Notes under the pieces: generated by a model
The model's database searches: none
What the model was told of the DNA's origin: nothing
The model's input: only the letters and a program-made list of their open reading frames with translations
Assembly: GCF_029407905.1 (NCBI RefSeq)
Contig: NC_073645.1
Location: forward strand, 50,221,501-50,285,500
DNA from: Bubalus kerabau
Lineage: Eukaryota; Chordata; Mammalia; Artiodactyla; Bovidae
DNA length: 64,000 bases
Reading direction: 5' to 3'
Position numbers and translations under genes: made by a program
Part shown: piece by piece, positions 1 to 12,011 of the stretch
How the letters are laid out: each line of letters begins with the position of its first letter
Numbering within the stretch: position 1 is the first letter of the stretch

Positions 1-137
1 TGGGTTGGGAAGATTCCTTGGAGTAGGAAATGGCAACCCACTCCAGTATTCCTTCCTGGAGAATCCCATGGACAGAGGAGCCTGGGGGCTACAGTCAATC
101 GGGCCTCAGAGAGTTAGACGTGACTGAGCCTGGGCAC
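1..137 (+). mobile_element. Bov-tA SINE, cut by window edge
   Basis: The window opens inside a ruminant tRNA-Glu/BovB-type SINE. The middle and tail are readable: the GGAAGAT box, the CAACCCACTCCAGTATTC core, the GAGGAGCCTGG box and a tail ending near GACTGAGCCTGGGCAC. The tRNA-like head lies outside the window. Such SINEs are pol III units mobilised by BovB; this one is inert sequence here. Confidence 0.93.
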
Positions 138-1393
138 ATTGATAAAGAAACTGGATAAGCCACTCAACCTCTTTTAGGATGTTGAACTTTAACTGCAAAA
201 GAAGAATTTTCTATCAAGTCAATGCTAAGACAAGATTGCAGAGTAACTGCTCAGGTTTGAGTATTAATTTTGGTGTTAGATTTTGGCTGACTATTTGGCA
301 TTTAGTTCTTAATTTATTATAAGTTTGCCCTTTTGAATCTGGAGTGGGTGTAGAATTTTGTTGAATTTTTTAGTCTGTTTCTATTGAGATGGGTAGACAG
401 AGATATTCTCCTGTAACTTGTGAGGTGAATCGTATTTACAGTTTTGATAAAATTAAATCATCCTTATATGTCTGGTTAAATAAGATAATCCATGTTAAAC
501 TTGGGAGACGTGAAAGTGAATATTTTTGTTTCCTTTTGTTGGAAATATTTCATGCCTAAAGCAAAAATTCTAAACACGAAGTAATAATACCTTGAGAACT
601 GTTTTCCATAAGTCATACGTGATTCTCCGAGAGATGTGAGAGATACACAAAGGGTGATGGAGACAGCACACAGGACATGCACACAAGCGGCTTTGTTGTC
701 TGTTTACGTGACGAGGTTGGGATGACGCTCCGCGCAGCCAGCGCATCGCACGCTCGCTGTCACATTGTGAGCACAGCGGTGTTGAAGCCAAGAGTGCCTG
801 CAGAGTGTGGTTTTAGTGCTCATGTGGTCTTCCATTCAGTAGACGTAACAGGTTGCTGACTGTAAGTTACTTCTGACTTTTCACTCTTATAAATGGTGCT
901 GTTAAATCTTTATGCGACCTGGTCCATACTTTTTATTATTTCCCCAGGCAAGATCACTAGAGATTAAACAAATTATTATATCAAAAGATGAGACTGTTTC
1001 AGAGTTCCTGTTAGCTGTTGCCTAATTGCTTTTTAGAAAGGTTTTATCTACCAGAGCCTCTTCAGGTCTTGTTTTCTTTCTGTTTTTAATCTTCAGCTCT
1101 AAGTCCTGAATGGCTCTCTGAGTCATCACAGAATGGTGCACTTAGGCTTAGTACCAGTTTACTGCAATGTGCAATTAGCTGTCATAATTCACTAGGCTCT
1201 AATTCATGAGGGGCATATACTCATGTATATTATATGAGCTACATTATCCAATATTGTAGTAGCTCACAGTGTTAACTAGAATGCTTAATATTCTTAACTT
1301 TCCCTTATTCACTAATGTTTGAAGCTAGTCAATACGTACAACTTTCTGGTTATTGGTCATTATTATCCTTTATTTTTTTAAATTCTAAACTAT
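138..1393. other. Single-copy AT-rich stretch, no gene seen
   Basis: I recognise no gene or clear repeat. Frames here are short and unrelated to known families. A CpG-dense patch at 703-782 stands out. Around 1230-1275 a weak resemblance to MER5-type DNA transposons can be argued but not supported. Confidence 0.6.
703..782. other. Small CpG-dense patch
   Basis: About ten CpG dinucleotides fall within 80 bp, in a region otherwise nearly free of CpG. It is too short for a conventional CpG island. No exon, TATA box or open frame of interest is tied to it. Confidence 0.5.
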
Positions 1394-1403
1394 ACTCCAT
1401 GAA

Positions 1404-1645
1404 GGACTTCCCTGGTAGCTCGGTGGTAAAGAACCCACCTGCCAATGTGGGAGACTCAAGAGACGCAGGTTCGACCCTGGATGGGGAAGATCCCCCGGAG
1501 AAGGAAAATGGCAACCCGCTCCAGTATTCTTGTCTGGAAAATCCCACGGAGAGAGGAGCCTGGCCGGGAGTTGAAAAGATCAGACACAACTAGGCTTGAA
1601 GTTGAAAAGAGTCAGACACAACTGAGCGACTCAACAACAACAAAC
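1404..1645 (+). mobile_element. Bov-tA SINE with internal duplication
   Basis: A near full-length Bov-tA runs from the GGACTTCCCTGG-type head to a GACTGAGCGACTC tail followed by CAACAA repeats. It is flanked by ACTCCATGAA (1394-1403) and ACTCCAGGAA (1646-1655), a 10-bp target-site duplication with one mismatch. Its tail is partly duplicated: the AGTTGAAAAGA-TCAGACACAACT block occurs twice at about 1569-1625. Confidence 0.95.
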
Positions 1646-1655
1646 ACTCCAGGAA

Positions 1656-3795
1656 CCCAGGAAAAGACAGCTTACAGGTTGGTAATAACAAATACAAGGA
1701 CGAGGCCGATGGCGGTTTGCTTCTGAATGTAGGAGCATTCCGTTCAGGCCCCCTTGTGCTCTGAGACCCACAGTAGCTGGTGGACAGTAACCCACTGAGT
1801 GTTCCAAGACTTTGTCTCCAGCCTCTGCACTGCGTCCTTCATCCCCATCAGATTAAGAATTGGACTCACCATAGACACCTGCATGAATCTTGAAGGTTTT
1901 CACCCCATCAACCAGTGTTTGACATGGATCAAGAACTTGGCTTATTGCCTTGAGAATGGGTGAGGGGGAATGGGAGGCCAGAGGGGCCTTGGGTCACGGT
2001 TCTGGCTTCTCCCCAGGTTCAGTCACTGCCCCTTGGGTCGCAAGTCCTAGGTCTCCTGCAGTCTGCTCTGTGTTTTAGTCCAGTGTATCTGGCCACAGAG
2101 AGCCCAGCAGAACCCGAGCCAGTTGTCCCCCCATCAGCAGTGGTGAAGAGGGGAAAAACCAGAGGCGAAAATCTTCCGCAGAGTAATCTGTGATTTCTGT
2201 ACATTTACAGTCAGGCCTCTGTATCCCTGCTCCTTCTCCTTCGGGGAAGCTGCCAGCCCAACTCTGCTTCCTGCTTCCGAGCCTCTCACCTCATCCACAG
2301 CCCCCCAGACTCACCTCGAGGTCACCAACACCTTTCCAGAGAGGCTGCACTGCCTGGAGGGTCGCCTGAAGCCATCGCGCCTGCCAGCCCCGTCAGGAAA
2401 TTGGAGGAATAGGAGCCAATTTCCCTGCGCTTTTCCCATCCCTCTGGTCTCTGCACATGCACCTCCGTCTGAGAGAAGGAAAGAGCTCGCCAAGTTGAGA
2501 AGCGCTCTGCCGGAAGACCAGCCATCAATCCACAATCAACTTCATGCAAATTTGCCGGAGCTGCAGGTGAGGCGGGCCCACCTCCGCGGGGCTCCCTGTC
2601 CATCCATGCACGCAGATACAGGTCGCACAGACAGCAGGAAGCAGGGTCAGATCCGAAGGAGAAAACGCCTTCCATCTATTTAGAGAGAGCACTCGGCCCC
2701 CCGAGGGCCTGGTGGGAGGCGCAGGTCTGCATCTTCTGCATCTTGAACTCGTGTTCATAGAACAGCCCTTCGTCTCATTGGGCGAGATGCGCCTGCCTCT
2801 CTCACTAAGTGCATGATTTCATGATTAACCGTGTGAGTCTACCGGGGCGAGGATCCAGCCTGCGCTCCACCCGCCCTGGTCTTAGGTAATTTCCCGCTCT
2901 TCCATGACATTCCAAATTCTCTTTGAAGCTTCTAATGGACCAGTGTTCAAAGGGTATTTTGATAATTTATGTCTAGCTTTCAGGCCATCGTGACAAGCCC
3001 AGAATCGAGATGAGTCTCATTGAGACATTTTCTGTTGGCAAAGGCGGTCCATGAGGTGGATTCAATATGGAAAGATGGCCTCCAGCGAGGAGACCCGTCC
3101 TCATTTCCTGCTCTGCAGTGGAGACCCTCCTTCCTTCCGAAGAAGCAAAACCCCAAAGCCACACTTTTGTGTGTCTCCCCTTGACTTTGACTCTCAGTGG
3201 TCATTCTTGCTCAGAGAGCTTTCCTTGAAAACGTAAGCTCTCCGACAACTAAATTGTCCGCTCTAATCTTCCATTTGATTTTTGGCAGTTAAATTCACAC
3301 CTCAAATGTAGACTTTTTTACCTTAGGCGACTCTTTTGATTTTTCTAGTCGACTGCAAGTTTAGCAAAATGCAGTATGCACATCCTCTTTCTGGTAATTA
3401 CGGTTTATACATTCCTTCCTCTTCCCTTCAGGACCTTGCTGGCAAGTTTCCTGCTCTGCTGTGTTTCAAGGAGGCGAGAATTAAACTACCTTCTGTGCTG
3501 AGCTGTTGGGTAAGACAATGTCCTCGGGGCTGTGGGGTTTGTTAACCATCTCCCAGTTCCTCCTCTGGGTTTGGTTGGGCACGGGCGTAGCTTCCATGCC
3601 TGTCCTGTCCTGTGTGGAACTTCACTCCGAGCTTGCGTGTGGGCCAGACTTTTGGTCCCTTCTGTGCATCTTCTGTGCAGGAGGTACAGCTCAGGGGCCC
3701 TCCTTTTTGCTCTCCCGCGTAAACAATGGTCTGATGCGGTGGCATTGTCCGTTTCAACCCCGCTCAGGTTGCCGAGTGTGTGTGCCAACCTAGGA
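1656..3795. other. Single-copy sequence, no gene seen
   Basis: Moderately GC-rich unique DNA without a recognisable repeat. The several frames of 60-117 codons overlap on both strands, have low-information composition and match no family I know. Confidence 0.6.
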
Positions 3796-3962
3796 ATGCA
3801 CACATACAAGCACACAGAGACACATGGCCAAGTTCACACAGACACAGATGCTGCGTACACGCACGTGTACTCACAAGCACACGTAGTCACATATACCTTG
3901 ATGCATTTGCACACGTGGCCCTTGCACACAAACCCACACACGTGCCTGCACACACACACTGA
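3796..3962 (+). repeat. Degenerate CA-rich minisatellite
   Basis: About 165 bp dominated by CACACA and ACACG words with interruptions such as CACACGTGGCC and CACACACGTGCC. It looks like an old dinucleotide tract broken up by substitution. The open frame through it (His/Thr-rich) is a product of the repeat, not a gene. Confidence 0.85.
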
Positions 3963-5385
3963 AGCGTGGCCTCCGGTCTCCTGCTCGGACGTTTCTCATT
4001 AAATGCTCAGAGCTGTGTTTGCGGAGGGTCGAGGGGTTTCTTTCGGTGATCAGCTGAGAAGGTGAACCATGACTTACATGACTTACTCTCAGAGGGCTAA
4101 ACGGGGCTGCCTTTCAACCCAAATATTTGGCCGTAGCTATAGAAACCCAGGCCCTGGCTCCACGCAGCAAGATGGAGGAGCTGCCGTTCTCTGCACGTCC
4201 CCTCTTCCTTCCTCTGTAGCCAAGTCGTGCCCCGCCTGGATCCTCGTCCTTAAAGGGGAGAGGCCAGGATGGTGAGGGGGAGGGCGCTCTCCTGCACGCA
4301 GGTGGCGGGGAGGGCTGCTCCTGCCCATCGTCCAGGGCTCAGCCATGACGACCACCCTCCCTGGCTGGCCGGCCTGTGCCCAAGGCACTTCCTCTTGCTG
4401 TGTTCGCTGGGATCAATTTGTTCCCAGTTATGGAAAATCAGCCTATGCTGTTTTAACATCCAAACGGTGGCTCCAAACGAGCTTTCCCGGTTACATCTGA
4501 AAATGTAATAAAATGATTCCTCGTGCTGACAGCTGCCGTGCAGGCCATTTGGAAAACATCAAAGGGTGAGTGGTAAATGCTCCTTGCTACGCCCGGCGTA
4601 CAGAGCGGGCCCCACAGTGGACCCTCGCCTCCTGCAAAGCTTGCTCTCAGCATCCCCCACGCTGGAGGAGAGGAATTGATAATGTCATCAAATGAGCCTC
4701 TGCGACCGATCCGGAGCCAACAGCCGGCCTGCTGGGTCCCGGCTCTGTTCTTTTGGGGGGCCCACTGCCGATGCCTCCAAGGTGAGGCTGGTGGGCACAG
4801 ACTTCCTACCCCGGAGCGCTGCAGGCATCTGAGCCAGGGAGCTGAAGGTGGCTGCTTCAGGCTCTCCTGCCCAAGGTCGTCTGGGGTGTGACCAAGGTCG
4901 TCTCTCCTGACTCTTGATCCATGTGGGGCAGGAGGCTGCATACTTGCTGAGGTCGTGGTTTTACTCTGAGGATGAGCTGGGACAGACTGGAGACCAAACA
5001 GGCACATTTCATTTTCAATGCCAGCACCCACTCTGTCCCCCACCCTCCCCTGGGGGGCCCCCGCTCGCTCTGCGTCTCCCCCCGTCTCGGTCACTGGACG
5101 CTGTTCCTTGGAGCTGGGCTTCCCAGCTAGACCGCAACATGACTAGGGTCCCAGGCATGAAGCCATTGTGCCCCAACCCTCCCTGGGTCCCAGAGTAGGA
5201 GGCAAAACCCACGCTGTTGGCTGTGCTTCAGACAGATCGTGGAGGAAGAGGCAATCCCAGGTGCCTCCATCAGAAGAGCTGTGGGGAGAGCAGGCGTTAT
5301 GGAGGCCAACACCAAGAAACAGTCCAGAGGCTTGTGGGGAGAAAGAGAAGAGACGGTCCAATAGAGCATTCAGGGTTGTTAGAGA
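3963..5385. other. Single-copy GC-rich stretch, no gene accepted
   Basis: No repeat family recognised. The longest open frame of the whole window lies here (4453-5094, minus, 213 codons). It is rich in Gly, Pro, Arg and Ser, has no domain I know, and is crossed by frames of similar quality on the other strand. Confidence 0.6.
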
Positions 5386-5597
5386 GCCTCCCTGGTGGCT
5401 CAGAGGGTAAAGAATCTGCCTGCAATGCAGGAGACCCGGGTCAGTCTCTGGGTCGGGAAGATCCCCTGGAGAAGGGAATGGCAACCCACTCCAGTATTCT
5501 TGCCTGGAGGATCCCATGGATGGAGGAGCCTGGTAGGCTACAGTTCATGGGATGGCAAAGAGTCGGACACAACTGAGCGACTAACACTTCACTTCCC
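5386..5597 (+). mobile_element. Bov-tA SINE
   Basis: Near full-length: head GCCTCCCTGGTGGCTCAGA, B-box-like region with GGTCAGTCTCTGGG, core CAACCCACTCCAGTATTC and tail GACACAACTGAGCGACTAAC. The copy is close to the family consensus and so probably fairly young. Confidence 0.96.
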
Positions 5598-8433
5598 TTC
5601 GAGGTATCTCAGAACTGCTCTAACTGAGCAGAGCAACGGTGTGTGTGCTGGATCCCAGAAACAACCAACAGCCTGTTCTCACCCTTCTCCCCCGTCGGCT
5701 TCCAGCTCTCAGGTGGGAAGCGATGCCTGGTGGACGGAGCCGGCCGGCCTGGCTGGTCCGTCCTGTGTGCTGATCCCGACTCATGTCTTAAATTCATGAG
5801 CAGGCCCCCCCGTGTGATGAACTTCATGAACTACCCTTCCTCTCTTCCCTCCTGACGGGGGGTGGGGGGGTGCAGATTTCCTCTGAAAACGTGGGCAGAC
5901 AAGAGCCAGTTTGGCCTTGGTTGTGGAGAAGCCCACCCTGCTCAGAGATTCCATTTAGAAACATTTGAAAGACCTGAATTGGCCATGGAATCCAGGCAGC
6001 CCCGGGCATCCGGACATTTCTGGGACCTGGACCCGCCTCTGTCACCGAGGGTGGTGGGACTTCCAAGCCCGTGCAGGGTGGAGAGAGGACGGGCTGGGTG
6101 CACCTGCTGCAGCTGGGGTGATCCTCAGGGGACGGGCGGGAGAGGGGACGGAGGAGCAGAGCTGAGTCCATCCCCCACCCTCCCCCAAGGCAAACCCTGA
6201 GCCGTGTCTCCACCTGTGGGCTTTGGTTTTGATAACTGGGACTGGGTTTCTGTTGCTGGGTCTTCTCTTGAATCAGTCTCTTATTCACGCGTATGTGTTT
6301 GCTTTCTCCAAGCCTAGGTGGGACGTTCCCTGGGCTTCTAGAATATTCTTTAATATCATCTACAGGCTTAAAGCAGCGCACAAATACTCTCCTACCATTC
6401 TGAAGGTCAGAATTTTGAGATCAGTTTCACGGGGCTGAAGTCCAAGTGTGGGCTGGACAACATTCCTTCGGGGATCTTCCAGGCAGTCCTTCCCTGTGCC
6501 TTTTTCAGCTTCTAGAAGCTGCCTGCATTCCTTGGCGGGTGGCCCCACGTCACTCCATCCTCTGCTTCAGTCCTCGCATCTCTTGCCCTGACCCCTCCGG
6601 CCTCTTTCGCTTTGTGAGGACGCTTGTGATTACCCTGGGCCCGCCCAGGTCACCCAGAATTAACCCTCATCGCAACATCGGCCACTTCACCGCCTCTGCA
6701 AAGTCCTCTCCCCGCATCCCGTAAAGCGGCAGGATTTCAGGGTAGGATGGTGACCCCTGGGTTGTCACTCTGCTCACCAAAAAGGCACAGAAAATATGAA
6801 GACAAAGCCAAGGGCAGGAGGGGAGAAGCCCCTTCCTGGGGCATTAGTGGCTGGAGGCGGTTAAAGGTCAGCATTTAGCTGTAGTGTGCCTGGCCTTTCT
6901 CTTCAGAGGCGCTTCCTCTAGCCCTGACCAGTTGATGCCTTTTGTTTTTCATTCAGAAGTTTGAACTCTCTTCCTCTCTCTCTCACACACACAAGCACAT
7001 GCTATTTCCTTCTTCCTCTTTTTTTTTTTTCCTCTCTTTTTAATTTGGCATTTATTGAAGCTGATGGAGTGAACTGGATAAGCGTACCCCAGAGTCACTG
7101 ATGTGCCACTTAAAATATTGAACATCCATTTAGAAAAAAAATGTACAGAACATGCGGTCCCATCACAGCACGCGTGCCCCTGCCCCCCACACCCTGGGGT
7201 CTCGGCCAGAGAGCAAATTCCCCCAACTCCAGCCTCGGAGAGCCAGGCCTGTTTCTCTGCTGGAGAAATGTAAGTCCCAGAGAACAGGGCCATTAAGCAA
7301 AGTTAGTGACAACAGGAACAAAGGGGAAGTGACAGCAGCCCGTGGGGCCCAGGGAGAGGGTCGCCCCAAAAGCCTCCTCGGAACAGAGGCCCGGATGAGG
7401 CTGTGGGTGCGTCTGGGGTCGCAGCTCCCAATATGGGAATTCTTGTAACAGTTCCTGCCTTGTTTTCCTTTAGAATCTTACGGTCTTTTAACTGTGTTGT
7501 ATAACTTTGTGAGGGCAGAGAAGGTTACACAAGCCTATTCCTTTTGCATTTAGAGATTCAGCATTTCGGGAGAAATGGAACTGTTTCTCAGCCATCAGTG
7601 TGATCCACTCCTTCCTAAGATTATGCTTTTATGCCTCTATTATCCATGTGCTGTAATAAAGGGTAAAATCAGTACCTGCAGCTCGATGGAAATGCCTGGT
7701 GAATGCAGCTGTCTGGGGGCAAGGCTGCCTTGGCATTTCAGGATTGACCCTGAGGTTACTAAGTGCCCACAGCTTTGATGCTGCTGGGGCAGGCATCTGA
7801 TCGTGGAAGCCCAACTCTTGACTTGAATTTTGTGGTGCATGAAAACAGGCTTCTAGTGATTACCCCAGAATCTCCTCCTCTGGCCAGGCTGGGCGCGTTA
7901 CCAAAGGCAAACTTCCAGAAGTTGGACGTTTGCTCAGGTTCCCAGCTCTAACCTAGAAATGCAGACACGTACTGGTGGATCCAGCCAACAAGAGCAGGAT
8001 GATGTAGTCAGGTCTTGGAAGGATGGGGCTAGGGCTGGACTGCGGGTGGAGAATCAGGCCAGTGGCTCTCATTTCACTGGATGAATTTTCCTGTTGCTGC
8101 AGCAGATGAAAGAAGCATGTTGATGGGGAGTCTCAGAAATCAGTTCTCAGTGATGGCTTCTAGAATGGTGCTTGCGACACCCAGGAGGATGGGAAGACAG
8201 CAGAACCCGGCACTGGGAGACTTTGTGTTCTGTCCAGGAAACCTCCAGGCTTCTGGACTTGGCCGTGCAGAGTACAGAAGGGAGAGAGCTCACTGCATCT
8301 GATAGGGACACTTGGGTCACCTCTTCTGACCCTCAACTTGGCTGGGGATTGACGATGACTTTGGTTCTTAAGGAAGACAGGCCTCAGGATTCAGGCTCTC
8401 TGTGTGGACTTGCTATAGGATCATCAGGTTCTC
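5598..8433. other. Single-copy sequence with minor simple repeats
   Basis: Unique DNA. The only low-complexity spots are a G-rich run (about 5857-5871), a CT/CA tract (about 6975-6994) and a T-run with flanking pyrimidines (about 7015-7040). Frames of up to 185 codons (5824-6381, minus) occur but have no recognisable domain. Confidence 0.6.
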
Positions 8434-8634
8434 GGCTTCCTGGATGGCTCAGCGATAAAGAATCCGCCTGCAAAGCAGGAGACCTGGGTTTGATCCCTGG
8501 GTTAGGAAGATTCTCTGGAGAAAGGAACAGATACCCACTCCAGTATTCTCACCTGGAGAATCCTGTGGACATAGGAACCTGCTGGGCTACAGTCCATGGG
8601 GTCACAAAGAGGAGAACACAACTGAGCAGTGACC
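8434..8634 (+). mobile_element. Bov-tA SINE
   Basis: Complete order of SINE blocks from head GGCTTCCTGGATGGCTCAG to tail ACACAACTGAGCAGTGACC, with about a dozen substitutions from consensus. No clear target-site duplication was found. Confidence 0.95.
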
Positions 8635-9221
8635 AGTATGATTCGATATTCGGTCAGAGCTCAATAGTTCCTCACCAGTTCATTGCCTATTAGGTGACTA
8701 CATCCAGTGTCATCAGGTCATTTTAGCGGATTTTCATCCTAATTAATAAATATAAATGCACGGTTTATTTATTCACAGGTCTCGGGGCATCCAAACTCCT
8801 TGTCTTCCCTGGTGACTTGTATGATAGAGTCTACAGCAGGCAGAACCCACCCTAAGGAAGAGTCCCCCGGAGTCAGGAAAGAGCAGTGGCAGATGGGGTC
8901 TCACCTGGGCTCTGCCTCACCTGCTGGGTCGCAGGGCAGGTGAGAGGAGGTGGGGCCACGCCTGCTCCCTCCTTGGTCAGGTCCTGCTCTGCAGGGGCCA
9001 CGCACCTTGGTTTCTGCCCACGCTGTCTGGGGACAGTGTCTCCTGTCATCCAATTCCAGGCACCTGTTGGCTCCTAGCTGCTGTCTGTACTCAGAGCATT
9101 GCCTAAGGATGTCTTTCAAGAGAAATTGTCCGATGTTTTAGAGGCAGACTTGCACTGCTTTTTTGTAGCAAACACACATGATCTCATTTTGGATGGTAGC
9201 TCTTCTCCTCCCTTTGATTTT
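8635..9221. other. Single-copy stretch, nothing seen
   Basis: Roughly 590 bp between two SINEs, with no recognisable repeat or gene. Confidence 0.6.
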
Positions 9222-9232
9222 TATAAATAGGG

Positions 9233-9438
9233 AAAAGTGAAGTCGCTCGGTTGCATTAGACTCTTAGCAACCCCACAGACTGTAGCCCACCAGGCTCCTC
9301 CGTCCATGGGATTTTCCAGGCAAGAGTACTGGAGTCGGTTGCCATTTCTTTCTCCAGGGGATCTTCCCAACCCAGGGATCGAACCCAGGTCTCCCGCATT
9401 GTAGGCAGACGCTTTACCACCTGGGCCACCAGGGAAGC
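9233..9438 (-). mobile_element. Bov-tA SINE, reverse, with duplication
   Basis: A full minus-strand copy: reading rightward, tail AGTGAAGTCGCTCGG, core GGAGTCGGTTGCCATTTC and head CACCAGGGAAGC. It is flanked by TATAAATAGG (9222-9231) and TATAAATAAGG (9439-9449), a target-site duplication. It lies 97 bp from an oppositely oriented copy. Confidence 0.96.
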
Positions 9439-9467
9439 TATAAATAAGGAAGGTTGTGTATCAAAAG

Positions 9468-9495
9468 GGCTTCCTAGGTGGCACTAATGGTTAAT
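9468..9495 (+). mobile_element. Bov-tA head fragment
   Basis: About 28 bp match only the SINE head (GGGCTTCCTAGGTGGCACTA, then ATGGTTAA). The rest of that copy is absent, so it is a short relic just upstream of the next intact insertion. Confidence 0.6.
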
Positions 9496-9534
9496 GGCAT
9501 TGCTTTATTTTGATGATAGATGTAATATTTCTCT

Positions 9535-9745
9535 GGGCTTCCCAGATGACTCAGTGGTAAAGAATCTACTTGCCAATGCAGGAGAGGCAAGAGACACAGG
9601 TTCGATCCCTGGGTCAGGAAGATACCCTTGAGAAGAATACGACAGTCCACTCTAGTATTCTTGCCTGGGAAATTCCATGGACAGAGGAGCCTGGCAGGCT
9701 ACAGTCCACAGGGTCACAAAGAGTCAGATGCGACTGAGCACACAC
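9535..9745 (+). mobile_element. Bov-tA SINE with perfect duplication
   Basis: Full-length plus-strand copy. A perfect 12-bp target-site duplication, ATGTAATATTTC, lies at 9520-9531 and 9748-9759, which fixes the boundaries and shows insertion by target-primed reverse transcription. Confidence 0.97.
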
Positions 9746-9759
9746 TTATGTAATATTTC

Positions 9760-10489
9760 ACCACTGTAATGTCTTCCAGTTTTCTGGGAGAAAACTTAGA
9801 GGAACTCGTGTTCAAGTCATTTTGCCTTCAAGATTTTTAACTTACCAGGTAGACTTTTAGTTTTATTTTCTGTCTTAAAAGCAGCTTTGGAATGCAGCTA
9901 ATACTTGAAGGACAATTCTTTAAAACTGTGAGCACCTATTCACCACGGAGCAAACAGGCTTTATTTCTTGCATGTTCCTCTGGGATGCTTGAAGGTATGA
10001 GATTGGACTTGGGTATTTAATCCATGCCCAGACTTGGCCAGTCCTTGAAAAGGTGAAATGAACAAGAGAGACTATTCAGGGGGAATGAATCTTATACTAT
10101 TTTAGCAAAAATATAAGGTGGGATTAGCAATTCTACTTGAGGGAGAATTTTAAGAGCACTGTTTATTTAGATAATCAGCTCAAATCCTTAAAAAACAATG
10201 AAAAAGAAAAGGGTGCGATTTCCCACTCAGCCAGCTAATTAATAAATAAATACAGAACAGAGGGCTGCTGCAGCTCATGCCCCCAAGAGAACTTCTGTAA
10301 AATAATAAGCTCTTTGAGGAGATGGAGAACTACATCAATGAAAGGGGCGGGGGGGGGGTCTCTTCATGTGTATGTGCAGCGTGTCAAAACTAGGAGGCTG
10401 AAAATTGTGTGTTTGTAGCAAGAAATGAAAGTTAGATTTTGCAACCAGAGCTCAGAACTGTTGTTTGTTTTTTTTTTTAACTTTGAGAA
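9760..10489. other. Single-copy AT-rich stretch
   Basis: No gene or repeat recognised. A run of about ten G follows a GGGGC at about 10344-10358, the only simple tract of note. Confidence 0.55.
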
Positions 10490-10583
10490 TTAATTTTATT
10501 TTTTTAATTTTTCTTCTATGTTTTGATTTATTTTTAATTGGAGGATGATTGCTTTACAATATTGTATTGGTTTCTGCCATACG
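10490..10583 (-). mobile_element. Ruminant L1 3' end, 5'-truncated
   Basis: Reading the minus strand, GTATGGCAGAAACCAATACA, a TTGTAAAGCAAT block and an A-rich tail match the terminal 3' UTR of ruminant L1 (L1_BT type). Only about 90 bp were kept, the usual result of severe 5' truncation. There is no coding capacity. Confidence 0.75.
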
Positions 10584-10585
10584 TC

Positions 10586-11999
10586 TGGCTTTTAAAAATA
10601 TGATGAATAAGGTGCGGGACGTAATTTTGGAGCCTAGAAACCAGAGGGCCCAGGGTGACACGCTGCCTGATGCTGTGTCCTCAGAGCGTCTCTGGCTGCC
10701 CCCAGGGCCTGTTCATAGTTCATCTGCCTCTGGACCTTGCAAAGCTATTGGGTCAGTATCCTTAATGGTCGTTCATAGATGGGCATCCAAGATCAGAGCA
10801 GCCAAGAGACTTAGCTCAGGTCCCTGCCCCCAGGTGGGTGACGTCTCCTAACTTTCCATCCTCTGCTCTTTCTGCCACAAACTCAGATCTTATTAGAGGT
10901 GAACCAAGTTCACTGTCAATTTCTCCATGGCAATTAGTCAGAGTCAATCTCATGCAGAAGATATAAAGACTGAAATTAGACAGTAAAAATTAATGAACTA
11001 CTGATACATGGTGTGTCCGAATCTAAAAATGTTGTGTTGAGGGGAGGAGCTGGAAACAAGATGCTAAACACAGTATAATTCCATGAAGCCTGAACAGGCA
11101 AACAGATCTAGGCTGCTAAAGTCAGAATAGTGGTTCCTTGGGGTGTAGGTATTGACTGAAAGGAGTGGGGATTTTCTTGGAGTTCTAGAATGTTCTGTAT
11201 CTCGATCGAGTTTATGGTGATACAAAATCCACTGTGCTACCCTCAGGACTTGCTTGCTTTCTGTCAATTACATCCCAGCAACATAAAAATGACTGCATTC
11301 TGCTACTGGACTAATCAAAGCAAAATAACGTCACAGAACCTAAACTGTCACGTCCCATATTTTTGCAAAACATCCTCACATGAATTGGCACTGAGGTGGA
11401 GATTTTTTAAAAATACGCTTTAACACAAACATAAAATAACGAGATTTTGAACTCTCAGTTTTGAGCTGCACATTCTAAGAAGGATACAGCTATATATTTT
11501 TTAATGGAGTCAGTGAAGTTTCACAGAGAATGGATATTCACTGTAAATAAATCATTCTTCAATTCCTTCAATGAAATTAATTTCACATTCCTATTATTAC
11601 GTGCAATTCGATAACTGCTAGTGTTAGTCCAGCAAATATCATTTTGCTAATGAATACAATCATTAGTGTTGTTTTCATTTTACAGTAAGCCATTATTATT
11701 ACCTACTTTCATCTGAATGCATATAAAGTTGCAATAACTTGGTTCCTCTCCCTATGGAATCCAACCACCAAATCGGCTTCTGACATTCAACTCACCCAGC
11801 CTAGTAGGGGCATCCTCAGAGAGAAACATCTGGGCAAAGTTATTCAGAAAAGCTCTTTTATTCTTCCCAAGCTGATCCCTTAGCAGAAAACTTTGGAAGT
11901 GATGCATCATTACTCCACTGCATTACAATGACTATTGGGTGATTTCTGAAGGTCTAACACACAGTTGATTCTTTCTGTGGCATTCCAGAAATAACCTTT
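10586..11999. other. Single-copy stretch with AT-rich core
   Basis: No repeat recognised. About 11440-11720 is AT-rich, unique and rich in ATTA/TAAT words, the texture of conserved non-coding enhancers. Without an alignment this remains a suggestion. Confidence 0.5.
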
Positions 12000-12011
12000 A
12001 CCCAGCTCCAA

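Noticed and set aside
1230..1275. Possible MER5-type fragment
   Set aside because: The match to the family order is about 40 bp with many differences and not distinguishable from chance.
3532..4002. 156-codon frame rich in His and Thr
   Set aside because: Its second half is the translation of the degenerate CA tract at 3796-3962.
4453..5094. Longest open frame in the window (213 codons, minus)
   Set aside because: Composition is Gly/Pro/Arg/Ser-rich with no domain, and comparable frames lie on the other strand. That fits chance in GC-rich DNA. A protein search or transcript evidence would be needed to revive it.
5824..6381. 185-codon minus-strand frame
   Set aside because: Pro/Ser/Arg-rich translation without a family match; GC-rich chance frame.
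8434..8634. tRNA-like gene inside SINE heads
   Set aside because: The heads derive from tRNA-Glu but lack a foldable acceptor stem and intact boxes, and they are part of Bov-tA, so no tRNA gene is called here or in the other copies.
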